A stretch of DNA of 64,000 bases from Ignavibacteriales bacterium (GTDB lineage Bacteria; Bacteroidota; Ignavibacteria; Tepidaquicellales; Tepidaquicellaceae). A model generated the notes under the pieces. That model did no database searches, was not told the DNA's origin, and saw only the letters and a program-made list of their open reading frames with translations. The position numbers were made by a program, and so were the translations under genes. Location: assembly GCA_020635255.1 (NCBI GenBank), contig JACKAC010000002.1:558001-622000 (forward strand), given 5' to 3'. This document shows positions 26,479-35,200 of the stretch, piece by piece. The number at the start of each line of letters is the position of its first letter. Within the stretch, counting starts at the first letter, position 1.

Positions 26479-26733
26479 TTAATAGAACTTAGGAATTACA
26501 GTTATCACAATATATGTATCATCTTCCTTTTTAACAATAACCTTAAGCAATACATTTGGGTAAAAAGTTCCATTATGAACATTATTATACGGAACAGAGA
26601 ACTCAAATTCTTCACGTTCATCTTTTGTAGTTTGAGAGACTCCATTTTCAATAGCGTCTTTCACTTGTTCGTCGGTGATATTTCCCCGTTCTTCCATTCG
26701 GGCTTTGGCGTGATTTGAAAATATTACCTTCAA
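26479..26733 (-). CDS. DUF4258 family protein
   Basis: 84 aa. FSNHAKARMEERGNITDEQV (about 5-24) is the diagnostic H..aR..eRgI opening of DUF4258, and the closing LLKVIVKKEDDTYIVITVIPKFY matches its terminal strands. The family has been likened to small toxins of the RelE-like/BrnT size class, but no activity is established. It is transcribed immediately before the DUF2283 gene. Together they form a two-gene unit between the sugar transferase operon and recG. Confidence 0.8.
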   Translation of the reverse strand: MKVIFSNHAKARMEERGNITDEQVKDAIENGVSQTTKDEREEFEFSVPYNNVHNGTFYPNVLLKVIVKKEDDTYIVITVIPKFY

Positions 26734-26795
26734 AGTTACGTTTTATGGGTTTAAACTAAATTTAATTTATTCTTACAAACATCAAAGTCTAATCC

Positions 26796-28895
26796 TTACC
26801 CCACTCCCGACAGCTTTATCGATTCTCTGTACTTATCCAGAAAATTTTTCTTTATCAATTCATTTTCCGGCTTTCGCAGTTGCGGGTCGTTTTTCACTAT
26901 CTCAAATGCAATATCCCTCGCGTTTTCCAGCTCCTTCTTATCCTGCTCCAGGTCGGTACAGGAAAAGGAAAGTACACCCGATTGCCTTACCCCGAAAAAT
27001 TCTCCCGGTCCTCTCAATTTCAGGTCTGCATCGGCTATTTTAAATCCGTCCGTCGTCCCGCGTATCACTTCCATCCTCTTCTCGGAAATATCATCGAGGT
27101 TCTTTCCTATCAAAATACAATACGACTGCTCGGAACCTCTCCCCACTCTTCCTCTTAACTGGTGTAATTGCGACAGCCCGAACCTCTGTGCTTCTTCTAT
27201 TACCATTATCGTCGCGTTTGGCACGTCTATACCGACCTCTATCACCGTCGTGGAAACAAGTATGTCTATCTTCCCGTCTTTGAAATCGTTCATTACGCTG
27301 TCCTTCTCGAATGAGAACTTCCTTCCGTGTATCATGCCGACGTTCAGATCCGGGAATATTTTTTCTTTAAGCAGTTTGTAATTTTCTTCCGCCGATTTAA
27401 GGTCCAGCTTAGCCGATTCTTCTATGAGCGGGTAAACTACGTACACCTGCCGTCCGTCCTGTATTTCTTTCCTCATGAACTCGAATACCTTGTCCTTGTC
27501 TTTATCCTCTCTGTATTTTGTAATTATCTCCTTCCTTCCTTTCGGCATTTCATCGATAACCGACACGTCCAGGTCACCGTAAAATGTCAGCGAAAGCGTT
27601 CTCGGTATCGGTGTGGCAGTCATTATCAATACGTCGGGGTTCAGTCCCTTTTCTTTCAGCTTTGCTCTCTGCATCACTCCGAACTTGTGCTGCTCGTCTA
27701 TTACAGCAAGCCCGAGCCGGTTGTATTCCACCTTTTCCTGTATCAGCGCGTGCGTCCCAACAATTATATTCGTGTCACCGCTCTTTATCCCGTATAGTAT
27801 CTTGTCCCTTAATTGCTTCTTCTGCCCTCCGACGAGCAGACTCGTCTTTACTCCGAGCGCTTCGGTAAGCTTTGAAATGTTGATGTAGTGCTGTTCTGCC
27901 AGCAGTTCCGTCGGGCACATAAAAGCGCACTGATAGCCGTTCTCTATTGCCAGCATCATTGCCGCTACCGCGACGACCGTCTTTCCGCTTCCCACATCTC
28001 CCTGTAAAAGCCTGTTCATTATATGCTCCGACTTCATATCGGAATATATCTCGCCTATGACCTTCTTTTGTGCGTTTGTCAGCTCGAATGGCAGGGAAGC
28101 GGTGAATTTCTCCGCCAGCCCCGATCCGTCGCTATCCGTGAACGATATTCCCTTCTTCTCATTTTTGAAATTGTATCTTCGTATCGCCATCAATATCTCC
28201 AAATAAAACAGCTCCTCGAAAGCAAGTCTCTTCCTGGATGTCTCCTTGTCCGATTCTTTTTTGGGGAAGTTTATTCTGAATACCGCGTCGCGTCGTGACG
28301 GATACGAATACCTATCGAGTATTTCCGCCGGAAGCGTCTCCTCGATTCCTTTTGAGCTCTTTGCAAGTACGTGAAACGCGTTGAAAACGATCTTGGAGAG
28401 CAATAACGGTTTTATCCAGGTCTTTTTCAGTACGCCGGATAGTTCATACACAGGCACAAAAGAGTATTTCAAAAAATCCGCGTCCGTGTCGTCCTTCACG
28501 TCCAGTTTTAGATGATCCCTGTAAGTGAAGTTCGCCTTAAACGCTCCCGAGCTCCATCCCTGGTCTATCTTTCCCCATACTAGCAGAGTATCCATCGGCT
28601 TAAATTGCTTCAGCCTGTAATCCGCCGCCCCAAACACCGCCAGCTTCACCGTTCCCGTACCGTCGTTGATGCTCACCTTTACCGGGTGGTGTCTCCTTGC
28701 TGGATAGCCAACGTCTATTACTTTTCCATAGACTACTGCGTTCTTGTCTATGTTTCTTCCGATATCGGAAATGTTTATTCGCTCGAGATATGTGCGCGGT
28801 ATGAAATTGAGGAAGTCCTCTATGGAGTGAATACCTATTTCACTGAATGCATCTGCCCGTTTAGGTCCTATTCCTTTTAAATATTTTAGATCCAT
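26796..28895 (-). CDS. recG: ATP-dependent DNA helicase RecG
   Basis: 699 aa, full length. RecG reverses stalled forks and branch-migrates Holliday junctions. Seen: an N-terminal wedge/OB region (about 1-150, opening KYLKGIGPKRADAF), Walker A GDVGSGKT (about 297-304), the DEQHKFGV Walker B box (DExH), TATPIPRT, and the C-terminal helicase half with QLRGRVGRG and the TRG region (DGFKIADADLKLRGPGEFFG). The length and motif order leave little doubt. The stop lies 62 bases from the DUF4258 start, so these may share a transcript. Confidence 0.97.
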   Translation of the reverse strand: MDLKYLKGIGPKRADAFSEIGIHSIEDFLNFIPRTYLERINISDIGRNIDKNAVVYGKVIDVGYPARRHHPVKVSINDGTGTVKLAVFGAADYRLKQFKPMDTLLVWGKIDQGWSSGAFKANFTYRDHLKLDVKDDTDADFLKYSFVPVYELSGVLKKTWIKPLLLSKIVFNAFHVLAKSSKGIEETLPAEILDRYSYPSRRDAVFRINFPKKESDKETSRKRLAFEELFYLEILMAIRRYNFKNEKKGISFTDSDGSGLAEKFTASLPFELTNAQKKVIGEIYSDMKSEHIMNRLLQGDVGSGKTVVAVAAMMLAIENGYQCAFMCPTELLAEQHYINISKLTEALGVKTSLLVGGQKKQLRDKILYGIKSGDTNIIVGTHALIQEKVEYNRLGLAVIDEQHKFGVMQRAKLKEKGLNPDVLIMTATPIPRTLSLTFYGDLDVSVIDEMPKGRKEIITKYREDKDKDKVFEFMRKEIQDGRQVYVVYPLIEESAKLDLKSAEENYKLLKEKIFPDLNVGMIHGRKFSFEKDSVMNDFKDGKIDILVSTTVIEVGIDVPNATIMVIEEAQRFGLSQLHQLRGRVGRGSEQSYCILIGKNLDDISEKRMEVIRGTTDGFKIADADLKLRGPGEFFGVRQSGVLSFSCTDLEQDKKELENARDIAFEIVKNDPQLRKPENELIKKNFLDKYRESIKLSGVG

Positions 28896-28942
28896 CGGTT
28901 ATTTAAAAGACGAAAAACGTATTATAAAATCAAGGTCATCCG

Positions 28943-29404
28943 TTATTGCTCTACACTGAACTTGGTCGGGTCCTTCGGATCGTATATCACCCTGATAATA
29001 TCACCCACTCTCGGAATAGTTACTCGCGACACCGTTACATCCGCTGTCTTTGTAAAAGTACCTGAGCTGTCCGGGTTTATTTCCATCGTTAGCCTCACGA
29101 CCGGGTCATCGTTTATTGTAATGCCGGTATCCGCTATACCGGTTATCTTTGCGTTCGCTCTCGTTCCGTATTTCATGAACTCATCTGCTTCAGCCCGGAG
29201 CTTCTTTTTCTTTATGCGGTCTATTATCGTAATTACTATGAACGGGGCTACATTTAAAAATATAGCCAGTCCGATAAACAATGGAATGTTTTTATACAGC
29301 CCCAGTCCTTCGGCGCTGTACATCAAAATGAAATTCACTGCGATAAGATACACCATCAATAAAACGAACATAAATATAAAACCGCGGATGAAGTCCTTCA
29401 GCAT
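28943..29404 (-). CDS. Hypothetical membrane protein with DUF3592-like extracellular part
   Basis: 153 aa from the ATG at 29404 (MLKDFIRGFIFMFVLL), chosen because it begins just before the first helix; an upstream start at 29473 would add a Cys-rich, poorly plausible tail. Two membrane segments (about 7-30 and 38-62) are followed by RIKKKK and a soluble part with ANAKITGIADTGITIND, VRLTMEINPD and VIYDPKDPTKFSV, the kind of pattern seen in DUF3592-like proteins. Function unknown. Divergent from the M28 peptidase gene. Confidence 0.65.
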   Translation of the reverse strand: MLKDFIRGFIFMFVLLMVYLIAVNFILMYSAEGLGLYKNIPLFIGLAIFLNVAPFIVITIIDRIKKKKLRAEADEFMKYGTRANAKITGIADTGITINDDPVVRLTMEINPDSSGTFTKTADVTVSRVTIPRVGDIIRVIYDPKDPTKFSVEQ

Positions 29405-29481
29405 ATATTTGGGTTTGATTACACAAAAATAACTCCCCGGTACCTTACAACAAAGATTAAAAAAACATAGCATACATAAAT

Positions 29482-29489
29482 TAGATTTG
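29482..29489 (+). promoter_or_regulatory. Candidate TAnnTTTG promoter element of the M28 peptidase gene
   Basis: TAGATTTG matches the -7 element of Bacteroidetes/Chlorobi housekeeping promoters and lies 28 bases before the ATG at 29518. No clear TTG is seen at the usual upstream distance, so support is weak. Confidence 0.3.
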
Positions 29490-29517
29490 GTAAATTCTCT
29501 TATTAAAATTTACCCAA

Positions 29518-31050
29518 ATGAAAAAATCCTTACTATTAATTCTATTTATTGTTTTACCGCAATTTGTACTCGCTCAATCCACTGCCTCCGATCTCACTGA
29601 CATAAAGACAAATATGGAATATCTCGCTTCCGATGAACTAATGGGACGCGAAACTGCCACCGACGGCGAAAAAATTGCCTCCGATTACATCGCGAAAAAG
29701 CTTATGGAATACGGCGTTAAGCCCTTCGGCGATAACGGGACCTACTTCCAAAATTACCCGCTCATCCAGTCCCGCTTTCTGCCCGACAGCAAAGTGAAAA
29801 TATATCACGACGGCAAAACAGCCGTTTACTCCTTCGGCAAAGATTTTATCATCGACGCCCGCAGAAACCCCGACCCCGCCTACCTCAATAAAAAAAGCAA
29901 AATGGTGTTCGCCGGGTTCGGCATCTCCGCCCCAGAATATAATTACGACGACTACAGCGCTCTCGACATCACCGGAAAGACAGTCTTCGTGTTAGATGAC
30001 GAGCCTCTGTCTAACGACAGTACGTGGTTTCGGGGGGAGCGGGCGACACAGTATTCGTTTTGGGGGACGAAGTGGCGGCAGGCGCGGGAGCGTGGCGCCA
30101 CGGGGCTGGTTATTATAGCGACGGATGGCACGATGGATGCATGGGGGAGGCTGAGTGCGTGGGGGGAGGGTAGCTCGATAAGGTATCCGGACACGAGCAG
30201 CGGCAGGAACAGGATACCGGTAATATGTGTGAGTCCGGAAATGGCAAAGAAACTGCTGGAAGACGAGGAGTATTCCTATGAGGAGCTGGAGAGGATGTTT
30301 AATGAGAGGGAGAAGATACCGGTATTTGCGATGGATAAGGAGATAGATTTTATGCTGGAAAACACCGAGGAGGAGGTGATATCAAGGAACGTGATAGGAA
30401 TAATAGAGGGGACAGACCCGGTACTAAAAAACGAGTATGTATCGCTGGGAGGTCATTATGACCACCTGGGAAATAAGACGGGCGTGGTATATAACGGTGC
30501 GGACGATAACGCCTCGGGAACGGTGACCGTAATGGACATTGCGAAGAGGTTTGCTTATTCGAATGAGAACAAGCGTTCGGTAGTAGTGATGCTGTATTCC
30601 GGCGAGGAGGAGGGGCTGATGGGATCGCGCTACGCTTCGGAGCACTTACCATTTATCAATGATATGGTAGCAAATATAAATATGGACATGGTGGGAAGGA
30701 TGAGCGAGGATTCGCTCTCGGTGATAGGGGCAAGCAGGCTTAGCACGGAGCTGGGAGAGCTGGTAGAGGAGGTGAACGGCAGGACATCGAATTTCATATT
30801 CGATTATACGTTCGATGCCCCGGACGATCCGAACAGGTTTTATGAGAGGAGCGATCATTACAATTTCGCAAGGTTCGGGATACCGATAGTATTCTTTTTC
30901 GATAATATGGAGAACGATTATCATAAGCCGACGGATGATTTTGAGAAGATCAATTATGCTAAGATCCAGAGGACATCAGACCTGGCATATGAGCTGGCGC
31001 TGGTGATAGCAAACCTGGATCACAAGCTGATAGTGGATAAGCAGAACTGA
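29518..31050 (+). CDS. Secreted M28-family zinc aminopeptidase with PA-like insert
   Basis: 510 aa, signal peptide (KKSLLLILFIVLPQFVLAQ). A PA-like region spans about 100-270. The M28 metal site is complete: His313 in GGHYDH, Asp329 in GADDN, Glu363/Glu364 in SGEEEG, Asp390 in NMDMVG and probably His469 in DYHKPTDD. It is expected to remove N-terminal residues from peptides in the periplasm or outside; no T9SS domain is present. Odd: the base composition turns over near codon 161 (about nt 30000). Up to there the coding strand is C-rich, after it strongly G-rich with many GGG, AGG and GAG codons. The protein itself reads as one continuous domain set. The 3' end carries an inverted repeat and a terminator. 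Confidence 0.93.
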   Translation: MKKSLLLILFIVLPQFVLAQSTASDLTDIKTNMEYLASDELMGRETATDGEKIASDYIAKKLMEYGVKPFGDNGTYFQNYPLIQSRFLPDSKVKIYHDGKTAVYSFGKDFIIDARRNPDPAYLNKKSKMVFAGFGISAPEYNYDDYSALDITGKTVFVLDDEPLSNDSTWFRGERATQYSFWGTKWRQARERGATGLVIIATDGTMDAWGRLSAWGEGSSIRYPDTSSGRNRIPVICVSPEMAKKLLEDEEYSYEELERMFNEREKIPVFAMDKEIDFMLENTEEEVISRNVIGIIEGTDPVLKNEYVSLGGHYDHLGNKTGVVYNGADDNASGTVTVMDIAKRFAYSNENKRSVVVMLYSGEEEGLMGSRYASEHLPFINDMVANINMDMVGRMSEDSLSVIGASRLSTELGELVEEVNGRTSNFIFDYTFDAPDDPNRFYERSDHYNFARFGIPIVFFFDNMENDYHKPTDDFEKINYAKIQRTSDLAYELALVIANLDHKLIVDKQN

Positions 31051-31059
31051 GGGTTGTAA

Positions 31060-31099
31060 TTGTTGGTGATGCTCACCGCGTGTGCTTAAACACCAACAA
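31060..31099. repeat. REP-like inverted repeat, copy 1
   Basis: Arms TTGTTGGTG (31060-31068) and CACCAACAA (31091-31099) around a 22-base loop that begins ATGCTCACCGCG. 17 of the 22 loop bases match those of copy 2 at 35751-35790, and both are followed by CGGCG. It lies 9 bases after the M28 peptidase stop and 34 bases before a terminator. Confidence 0.75.
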
Positions 31100-31133
31100 C
31101 GGCGGTGAAAAGCAGAATCGAGAGTTTAATAAG

Positions 31134-31160
31134 AAAGGCGGGGAGACCCGCCTTTTCTAT
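31134..31160 (+). terminator. Rho-independent terminator of the M28 peptidase gene
   Basis: Stem AAAGGCGGG (31134-31142) / CCCGCCTTT (31147-31155), loop GAGA, then a T-rich tail. The symmetric A/T flanks also let it serve the minus-strand M6-like gene ending at 31183. Confidence 0.8.
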
Positions 31161-31182
31161 ATAGTGTTAATCCCTATGTTTT

Positions 31183-33702
31183 TTACTTTACCAGTACCAT
31201 TCTTTTGGTTTGTTCGAAATTACCCGCTTTGATCTTATAATAATATACTCCACTCGAAAGTTTTGAGCCGTCAAAGCCTATAATATATCTGCCTGCATTC
31301 CTGAATTCATTAACCAGTGTCGCGACTTCGCGTCCAAGCATATCATATATCTTTAAAGAGACAGTTGCGTCATTTGGCAGGTCGAACTGTATATTTGTCG
31401 ACGGGTTAAACGGGTTTGGGTAATTTTGGTGTAATTCATAACTAAGAGGAATTTCATCCAAACCAAATGGCTTGTCGCCGTTTTCCTTTCCGCCGGAATC
31501 ATCAAGTCCTACTGTCGCAACAAAATCTGACCGGACGGATTTTGTCCCGTATTTATCTACTGCTTTTATAAAGTATCTAACCGGAAATGGATTTCCGTAT
31601 GGTGGTCCGTCTAGATTTACACAATCATATTTTTTGATACTATAGTCTATATAATAAGGGTTACCTTCTGTTGATGGAAAATTTACTGTTGCTATTAACT
31701 GAGCATTATCTAGATTTGGTATTGTGTTCATAGTAGAGGCTGAGACTCTGTATATTTCATAAAATAAATTATCCTCATAGTTTGGATTTTTCATATCCGG
31801 CTCAATATTCTGACTCCATACTAATTCGGGATGGCATATACTAGGCGTTCCGGGAGGATAAAATTCGATTAATCTTAAATTCATTGGTTTTGAAGGAGGA
31901 GTTTCAGCCAGAATTTGGGTCTCTGACAGTGTACCTGATTCCCTGTAAATTTTGAATCGGGTAGTATTATTTGTTTCATCAATGTCATAAACCCAAACGA
32001 ATGTCTTATGAGCACCGGTATTGTCCCATTTATATGTGCTTGGGCTTGAATAAGGGGAAAATATTTCTCCTTCTTGCCACGCGTCATACCGGTCTCCCAA
32101 AAGTTCCCGTGAAGTCCATCTGCTAATATTGTTAGTATGCATTTTGTCGGTTCCCAGTAAGCCAATAGAACTTTCCTTTTCACCGGGACTAAAGTATTTA
32201 CCAACAACACATCTAATAGGATTATTGTCTGGATCTAAACAATGGAATCCACTTTCTTCAGACTGGATTGAAATTCCATCTTTACCCCCATAATAACCCC
32301 CAGATGGAATTACTCCTGGAACTCCATCATCATTTGCATAACGGTATAGAGCAATTTTGTCCATAACCGGTAGCCAATTTTGGGTATAGCTCCAATCCGG
32401 AGTTCCATTACCAGAGTGTTGCCACCCCCATAAACCATCTGCGCACTCAATGTCGATCTTATCATTTGGATATGAATCCTCTTCCCAATCATCATTATTG
32501 TGATAAATGTAAACCCCCTTTCCGTACCCATAATTTTCCGGATCAATGGAAGTGAAAGGATTTCCTAAAAGAGTATCCCCGCTTGAGGCAACATCCCACT
32601 TCGAAATTCTCCTTCTTGATGATATTAAAAAGTTTTCATCTCCTCCAAGATCAATTTTCAAAAGCGATTTACCGCTTGTTCTCGCAGAATAATCCTGCAA
32701 TGTAAAATCAAGGTAATCATCATTCACTCCAAAGGTTTGAATTTCGCTTGAAGTGAGGAAATTAAGCTTAATTCGTTCCCATGGGTCCAGAAAATATTCA
32801 CCACCACCGCCCATCCGTCCAATATTACTGTGCCCAGATCCGAAAAGCCAATGTCCAAACTCATGAGCAAGTCTTGCAACTGTTCCATTTTTATCTAAAA
32901 TTCCCGAACTACCATTCCCCATTACTGTAAGTCCGGATCCCTCATAGCCAACGGGAGTTTTTCCGCTCATTCGCTTATCGTGACTTAAGGGGTAGTATTC
33001 CTGGTTTCTTGTGCCTATCTCTCCTAAGTAAGCCCAGCCCGAAAGGTCATAAGAAAAAATATCTCCATAATTATACCGGAATATTCTAAATACCATATCA
33101 ACGTATTTATCGCCATTGTTACTATAATAAAAATCTCCGTTTTCATATCCCCATTTATCATAATCACGCCAGTCAACTTGAAGTACCTGATCAAGGTATT
33201 CAAAAATTTCTTCATTCAGTTCTCCCTCTTTTCCTCTTTCGTCATCCTGATAATAACTATATTCATGAGCCAGTGTCACAGTATATACATCTCCTATAAC
33301 ATGCATTTTTCCTCTTGAAGCTTCGCAAAACCAGGATGACAGACATTCGGTATTTGGATCATAAAAATTCCACCAATCTGTCTGTCCTGTACCATGTCTG
33401 AAAGTTGCGAGTAAATTATTGCCAAAAGTGGGCATTGATGAACTCCCTGACCAGTTAGAATTGGATTGATCGAAATTATCATTAGCAAATTTCACAAATA
33501 CAATCACAACCTTAATTACATCAAAGTTGGTGGCTGCACCGTAATCAATTGTGTTAGGTGTTTTAAAAGGTGGATATAGACCACCGGGCGCAATATCCTC
33601 GGTTGCGCATCCGAGCCTGTTGGATCCGTATTCGATCTGGCTATTGGCAGGTTTTGCGAAAATAATGGTAGATAACAGCAAAATTGAGATAATGCGTTTC
33701 AT
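31183..33702 (-). CDS. M6-like secreted metallopeptidase with T9SS sorting domain
   Basis: 839 aa with signal peptide (KRIISILLLSTIIFAKPANS). Zinc site HEFGH (280-284) with a further His291 in SGH, and YFLDPWERIKLNF shortly after, in the manner of M6 (immune-inhibitor-A-like) peptidases; YGYGKGVYIYHNND and a following Asp-rich part resemble the calcium-binding lid of such enzymes. A fibronectin-like section (about 590-740) precedes a T9SS type A domain (HQNYPNPFNPSTNIQFDLP to KRMVLVK). Expected to degrade extracellular protein. A strong GGAGG sits 5 bases before its ATG, next to a small hairpin. The gene is AT-richer than its neighbours (about one third GC at 32461-32520). Confidence 0.85.
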   Translation of the reverse strand: MKRIISILLLSTIIFAKPANSQIEYGSNRLGCATEDIAPGGLYPPFKTPNTIDYGAATNFDVIKVVIVFVKFANDNFDQSNSNWSGSSSMPTFGNNLLATFRHGTGQTDWWNFYDPNTECLSSWFCEASRGKMHVIGDVYTVTLAHEYSYYQDDERGKEGELNEEIFEYLDQVLQVDWRDYDKWGYENGDFYYSNNGDKYVDMVFRIFRYNYGDIFSYDLSGWAYLGEIGTRNQEYYPLSHDKRMSGKTPVGYEGSGLTVMGNGSSGILDKNGTVARLAHEFGHWLFGSGHSNIGRMGGGGEYFLDPWERIKLNFLTSSEIQTFGVNDDYLDFTLQDYSARTSGKSLLKIDLGGDENFLISSRRRISKWDVASSGDTLLGNPFTSIDPENYGYGKGVYIYHNNDDWEEDSYPNDKIDIECADGLWGWQHSGNGTPDWSYTQNWLPVMDKIALYRYANDDGVPGVIPSGGYYGGKDGISIQSEESGFHCLDPDNNPIRCVVGKYFSPGEKESSIGLLGTDKMHTNNISRWTSRELLGDRYDAWQEGEIFSPYSSPSTYKWDNTGAHKTFVWVYDIDETNNTTRFKIYRESGTLSETQILAETPPSKPMNLRLIEFYPPGTPSICHPELVWSQNIEPDMKNPNYEDNLFYEIYRVSASTMNTIPNLDNAQLIATVNFPSTEGNPYYIDYSIKKYDCVNLDGPPYGNPFPVRYFIKAVDKYGTKSVRSDFVATVGLDDSGGKENGDKPFGLDEIPLSYELHQNYPNPFNPSTNIQFDLPNDATVSLKIYDMLGREVATLVNEFRNAGRYIIGFDGSKLSSGVYYYKIKAGNFEQTKRMVLVK

Positions 33703-33714
33703 TTCTTCCTCCCT

Positions 33715-33731
33715 CTCCTTTATTAAAGGAG
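33715..33731. repeat. Small hairpin just upstream of the M6-like gene
   Basis: CTCCTTT (33715-33721) / AAAGGAG (33725-33731) with a 3-base loop lies between the propeller gene stop and the Shine-Dalgarno of the M6-like gene. It may attenuate transcription between the two or affect translation start; it has no U-tract, so a full terminator is unlikely. Confidence 0.5.
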
Positions 33732-33735
33732 AACT

Positions 33736-34992
33736 TTATTTAATAAAAAGCATTTTCTTAGAGTTTATTATTTCATTATTGAATTTTAATATTATAAAAT
33801 ATACTCCGCTTGAAAGCCGGGGAGCCGTAAAGTCTGAAATGTAATCGCCATTTTTCTGGAATGTATCAACAAGAGTTTCAATTTTCCTACCCTGTGTATC
33901 ATACACAACCAACTTTACATCTCCGGATTCTTTTAAAGAATATTCAATTCGGGTACTTGGATTGAACGGATTGGGGTAGTTCTGGTATAAAATATGTTCT
34001 TTTGGCAGTGATGAAGAGTTATTGCTAATACCAACTGTATTACACCCGCCGTTTGTTGTTTTGAAGATGTTTCCGTTATTACCTTCCACAGCCCAGCCGG
34101 TGTTTTCATTGAGAAAAAAAATGTCGCTAATAAAGCCTGATGGCTGTGTGGTAGAGCAATCGAACCAGTTATAACCTCCATCTGTTGTTTTGTAAATTTC
34201 ACCAAATGCTACGCCTACCCATCCTGTATTTATATTTGCAAAATATGTTGAATAAACATTGTAGCTAGACGGTATATAAGCTATACTGTCCCAGTTTTCT
34301 CCAAAATCCGTTGACCTATAAACCGGCCTGGTAAGTGATACAAGCCAGCAGTATTGATTGTTTGCAATCCCAAATCTCCGGAATTCGTAACCGGCATTAT
34401 GAAAATTATAATTTGGAGAATACCAATTTATACCTCCGTTTGTTGATCGCCATATTGCTCCTCCAGAGCAAAATAATCCAGTATTTGCATCTTTAAAATA
34501 AATGTCCCTTATAGAAAGGTTGGCAAATGCATATGATATGAAGTTATTTCCACCATCTGTTGTCTTTACAAGGAATGTTCCATTAGGAAATCCTCTTGAT
34601 CCCGCGCACCAGCCGGTATTTTTGTCGATGAAGTGACAGGAATAAATGAATGTTAGAGTATCGGAAAATAAATTTACCCAATTCTCTCCGCCGTTTGTTG
34701 TTTTTAGTATTCTTCCATAAAACCCTACACAATAAACAATATTTGAATCAACTATAGAGAGATCAAACAAAATATCGGATGGAGGAATAGTTTGATTTAT
34801 CCAGTTTTCGCCACCGTTAGTGGTTTTAATAATTGTATTGTAACCGCATGCATACCCGGTGTTTTCGTTCAAAAATTTAATATTACGCCACTCCTGATTT
34901 GATACACCAGATTGCTGATGTATCCATTGGGCTGAGGAGACATTTGCGTAAAGTAAAAAAGGAATAAAAAATATTATTGGTTGAAATCTCAT
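33736..34992 (-). CDS. Asp-box (YCF48/BNR-like) propeller with T9SS sorting domain, AT-rich copy
   Basis: 418 aa, signal peptide (QPIIFFIPFLLYANVSSAQ). Seven Asp-box-like repeats (KTTNGGENW twice, KTTDGGNNF, STNGGINW, STDFGENW, KTTDGGYNW, KTTNGGCN) indicate one seven-bladed propeller, matching the architecture of the genes at 21019 and 39054. The C-terminal T9SS type A domain runs from QNYPNPFNPSTRIEYSLKES to KKMLFIK. Predicted secreted binding or scaffold protein. GC is low (19 of 60 bases at 34201-34260). It precedes the M6-like peptidase gene by 33 bases and is likely expressed with it. The 208 bases upstream hold no gene. Confidence 0.86.
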   Translation of the reverse strand: MRFQPIIFFIPFLLYANVSSAQWIHQQSGVSNQEWRNIKFLNENTGYACGYNTIIKTTNGGENWINQTIPPSDILFDLSIVDSNIVYCVGFYGRILKTTNGGENWVNLFSDTLTFIYSCHFIDKNTGWCAGSRGFPNGTFLVKTTDGGNNFISYAFANLSIRDIYFKDANTGLFCSGGAIWRSTNGGINWYSPNYNFHNAGYEFRRFGIANNQYCWLVSLTRPVYRSTDFGENWDSIAYIPSSYNVYSTYFANINTGWVGVAFGEIYKTTDGGYNWFDCSTTQPSGFISDIFFLNENTGWAVEGNNGNIFKTTNGGCNTVGISNNSSSLPKEHILYQNYPNPFNPSTRIEYSLKESGDVKLVVYDTQGRKIETLVDTFQKNGDYISDFTAPRLSSGVYFIILKFNNEIINSKKMLFIK

Positions 34993-35200
34993 TTACTTAC
35001 AGTCTATTCCGGATGTGGTTGTATGCATTATATGTTATGACTTACAGGAAATAAAATCAAGACATAATCATAGTTTTTTAACATTTGAGTTTGGGCTAGA
35101 ATATAAACAAAATTGAGCATAATTTAAAAACTTGAATTAGTTTTTTTGCGCGTTTAAATTGTATCATACTTCGCAGAAAAATCTTTAATAAAAAAAGCAT

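Noticed and set aside
28896..29517. Possible replication origin near the skew reversal
   Set aside because: I looked for DnaA boxes and AT-rich repeats upstream of the M28 gene and saw none; the skew turns inside the coding sequence instead.
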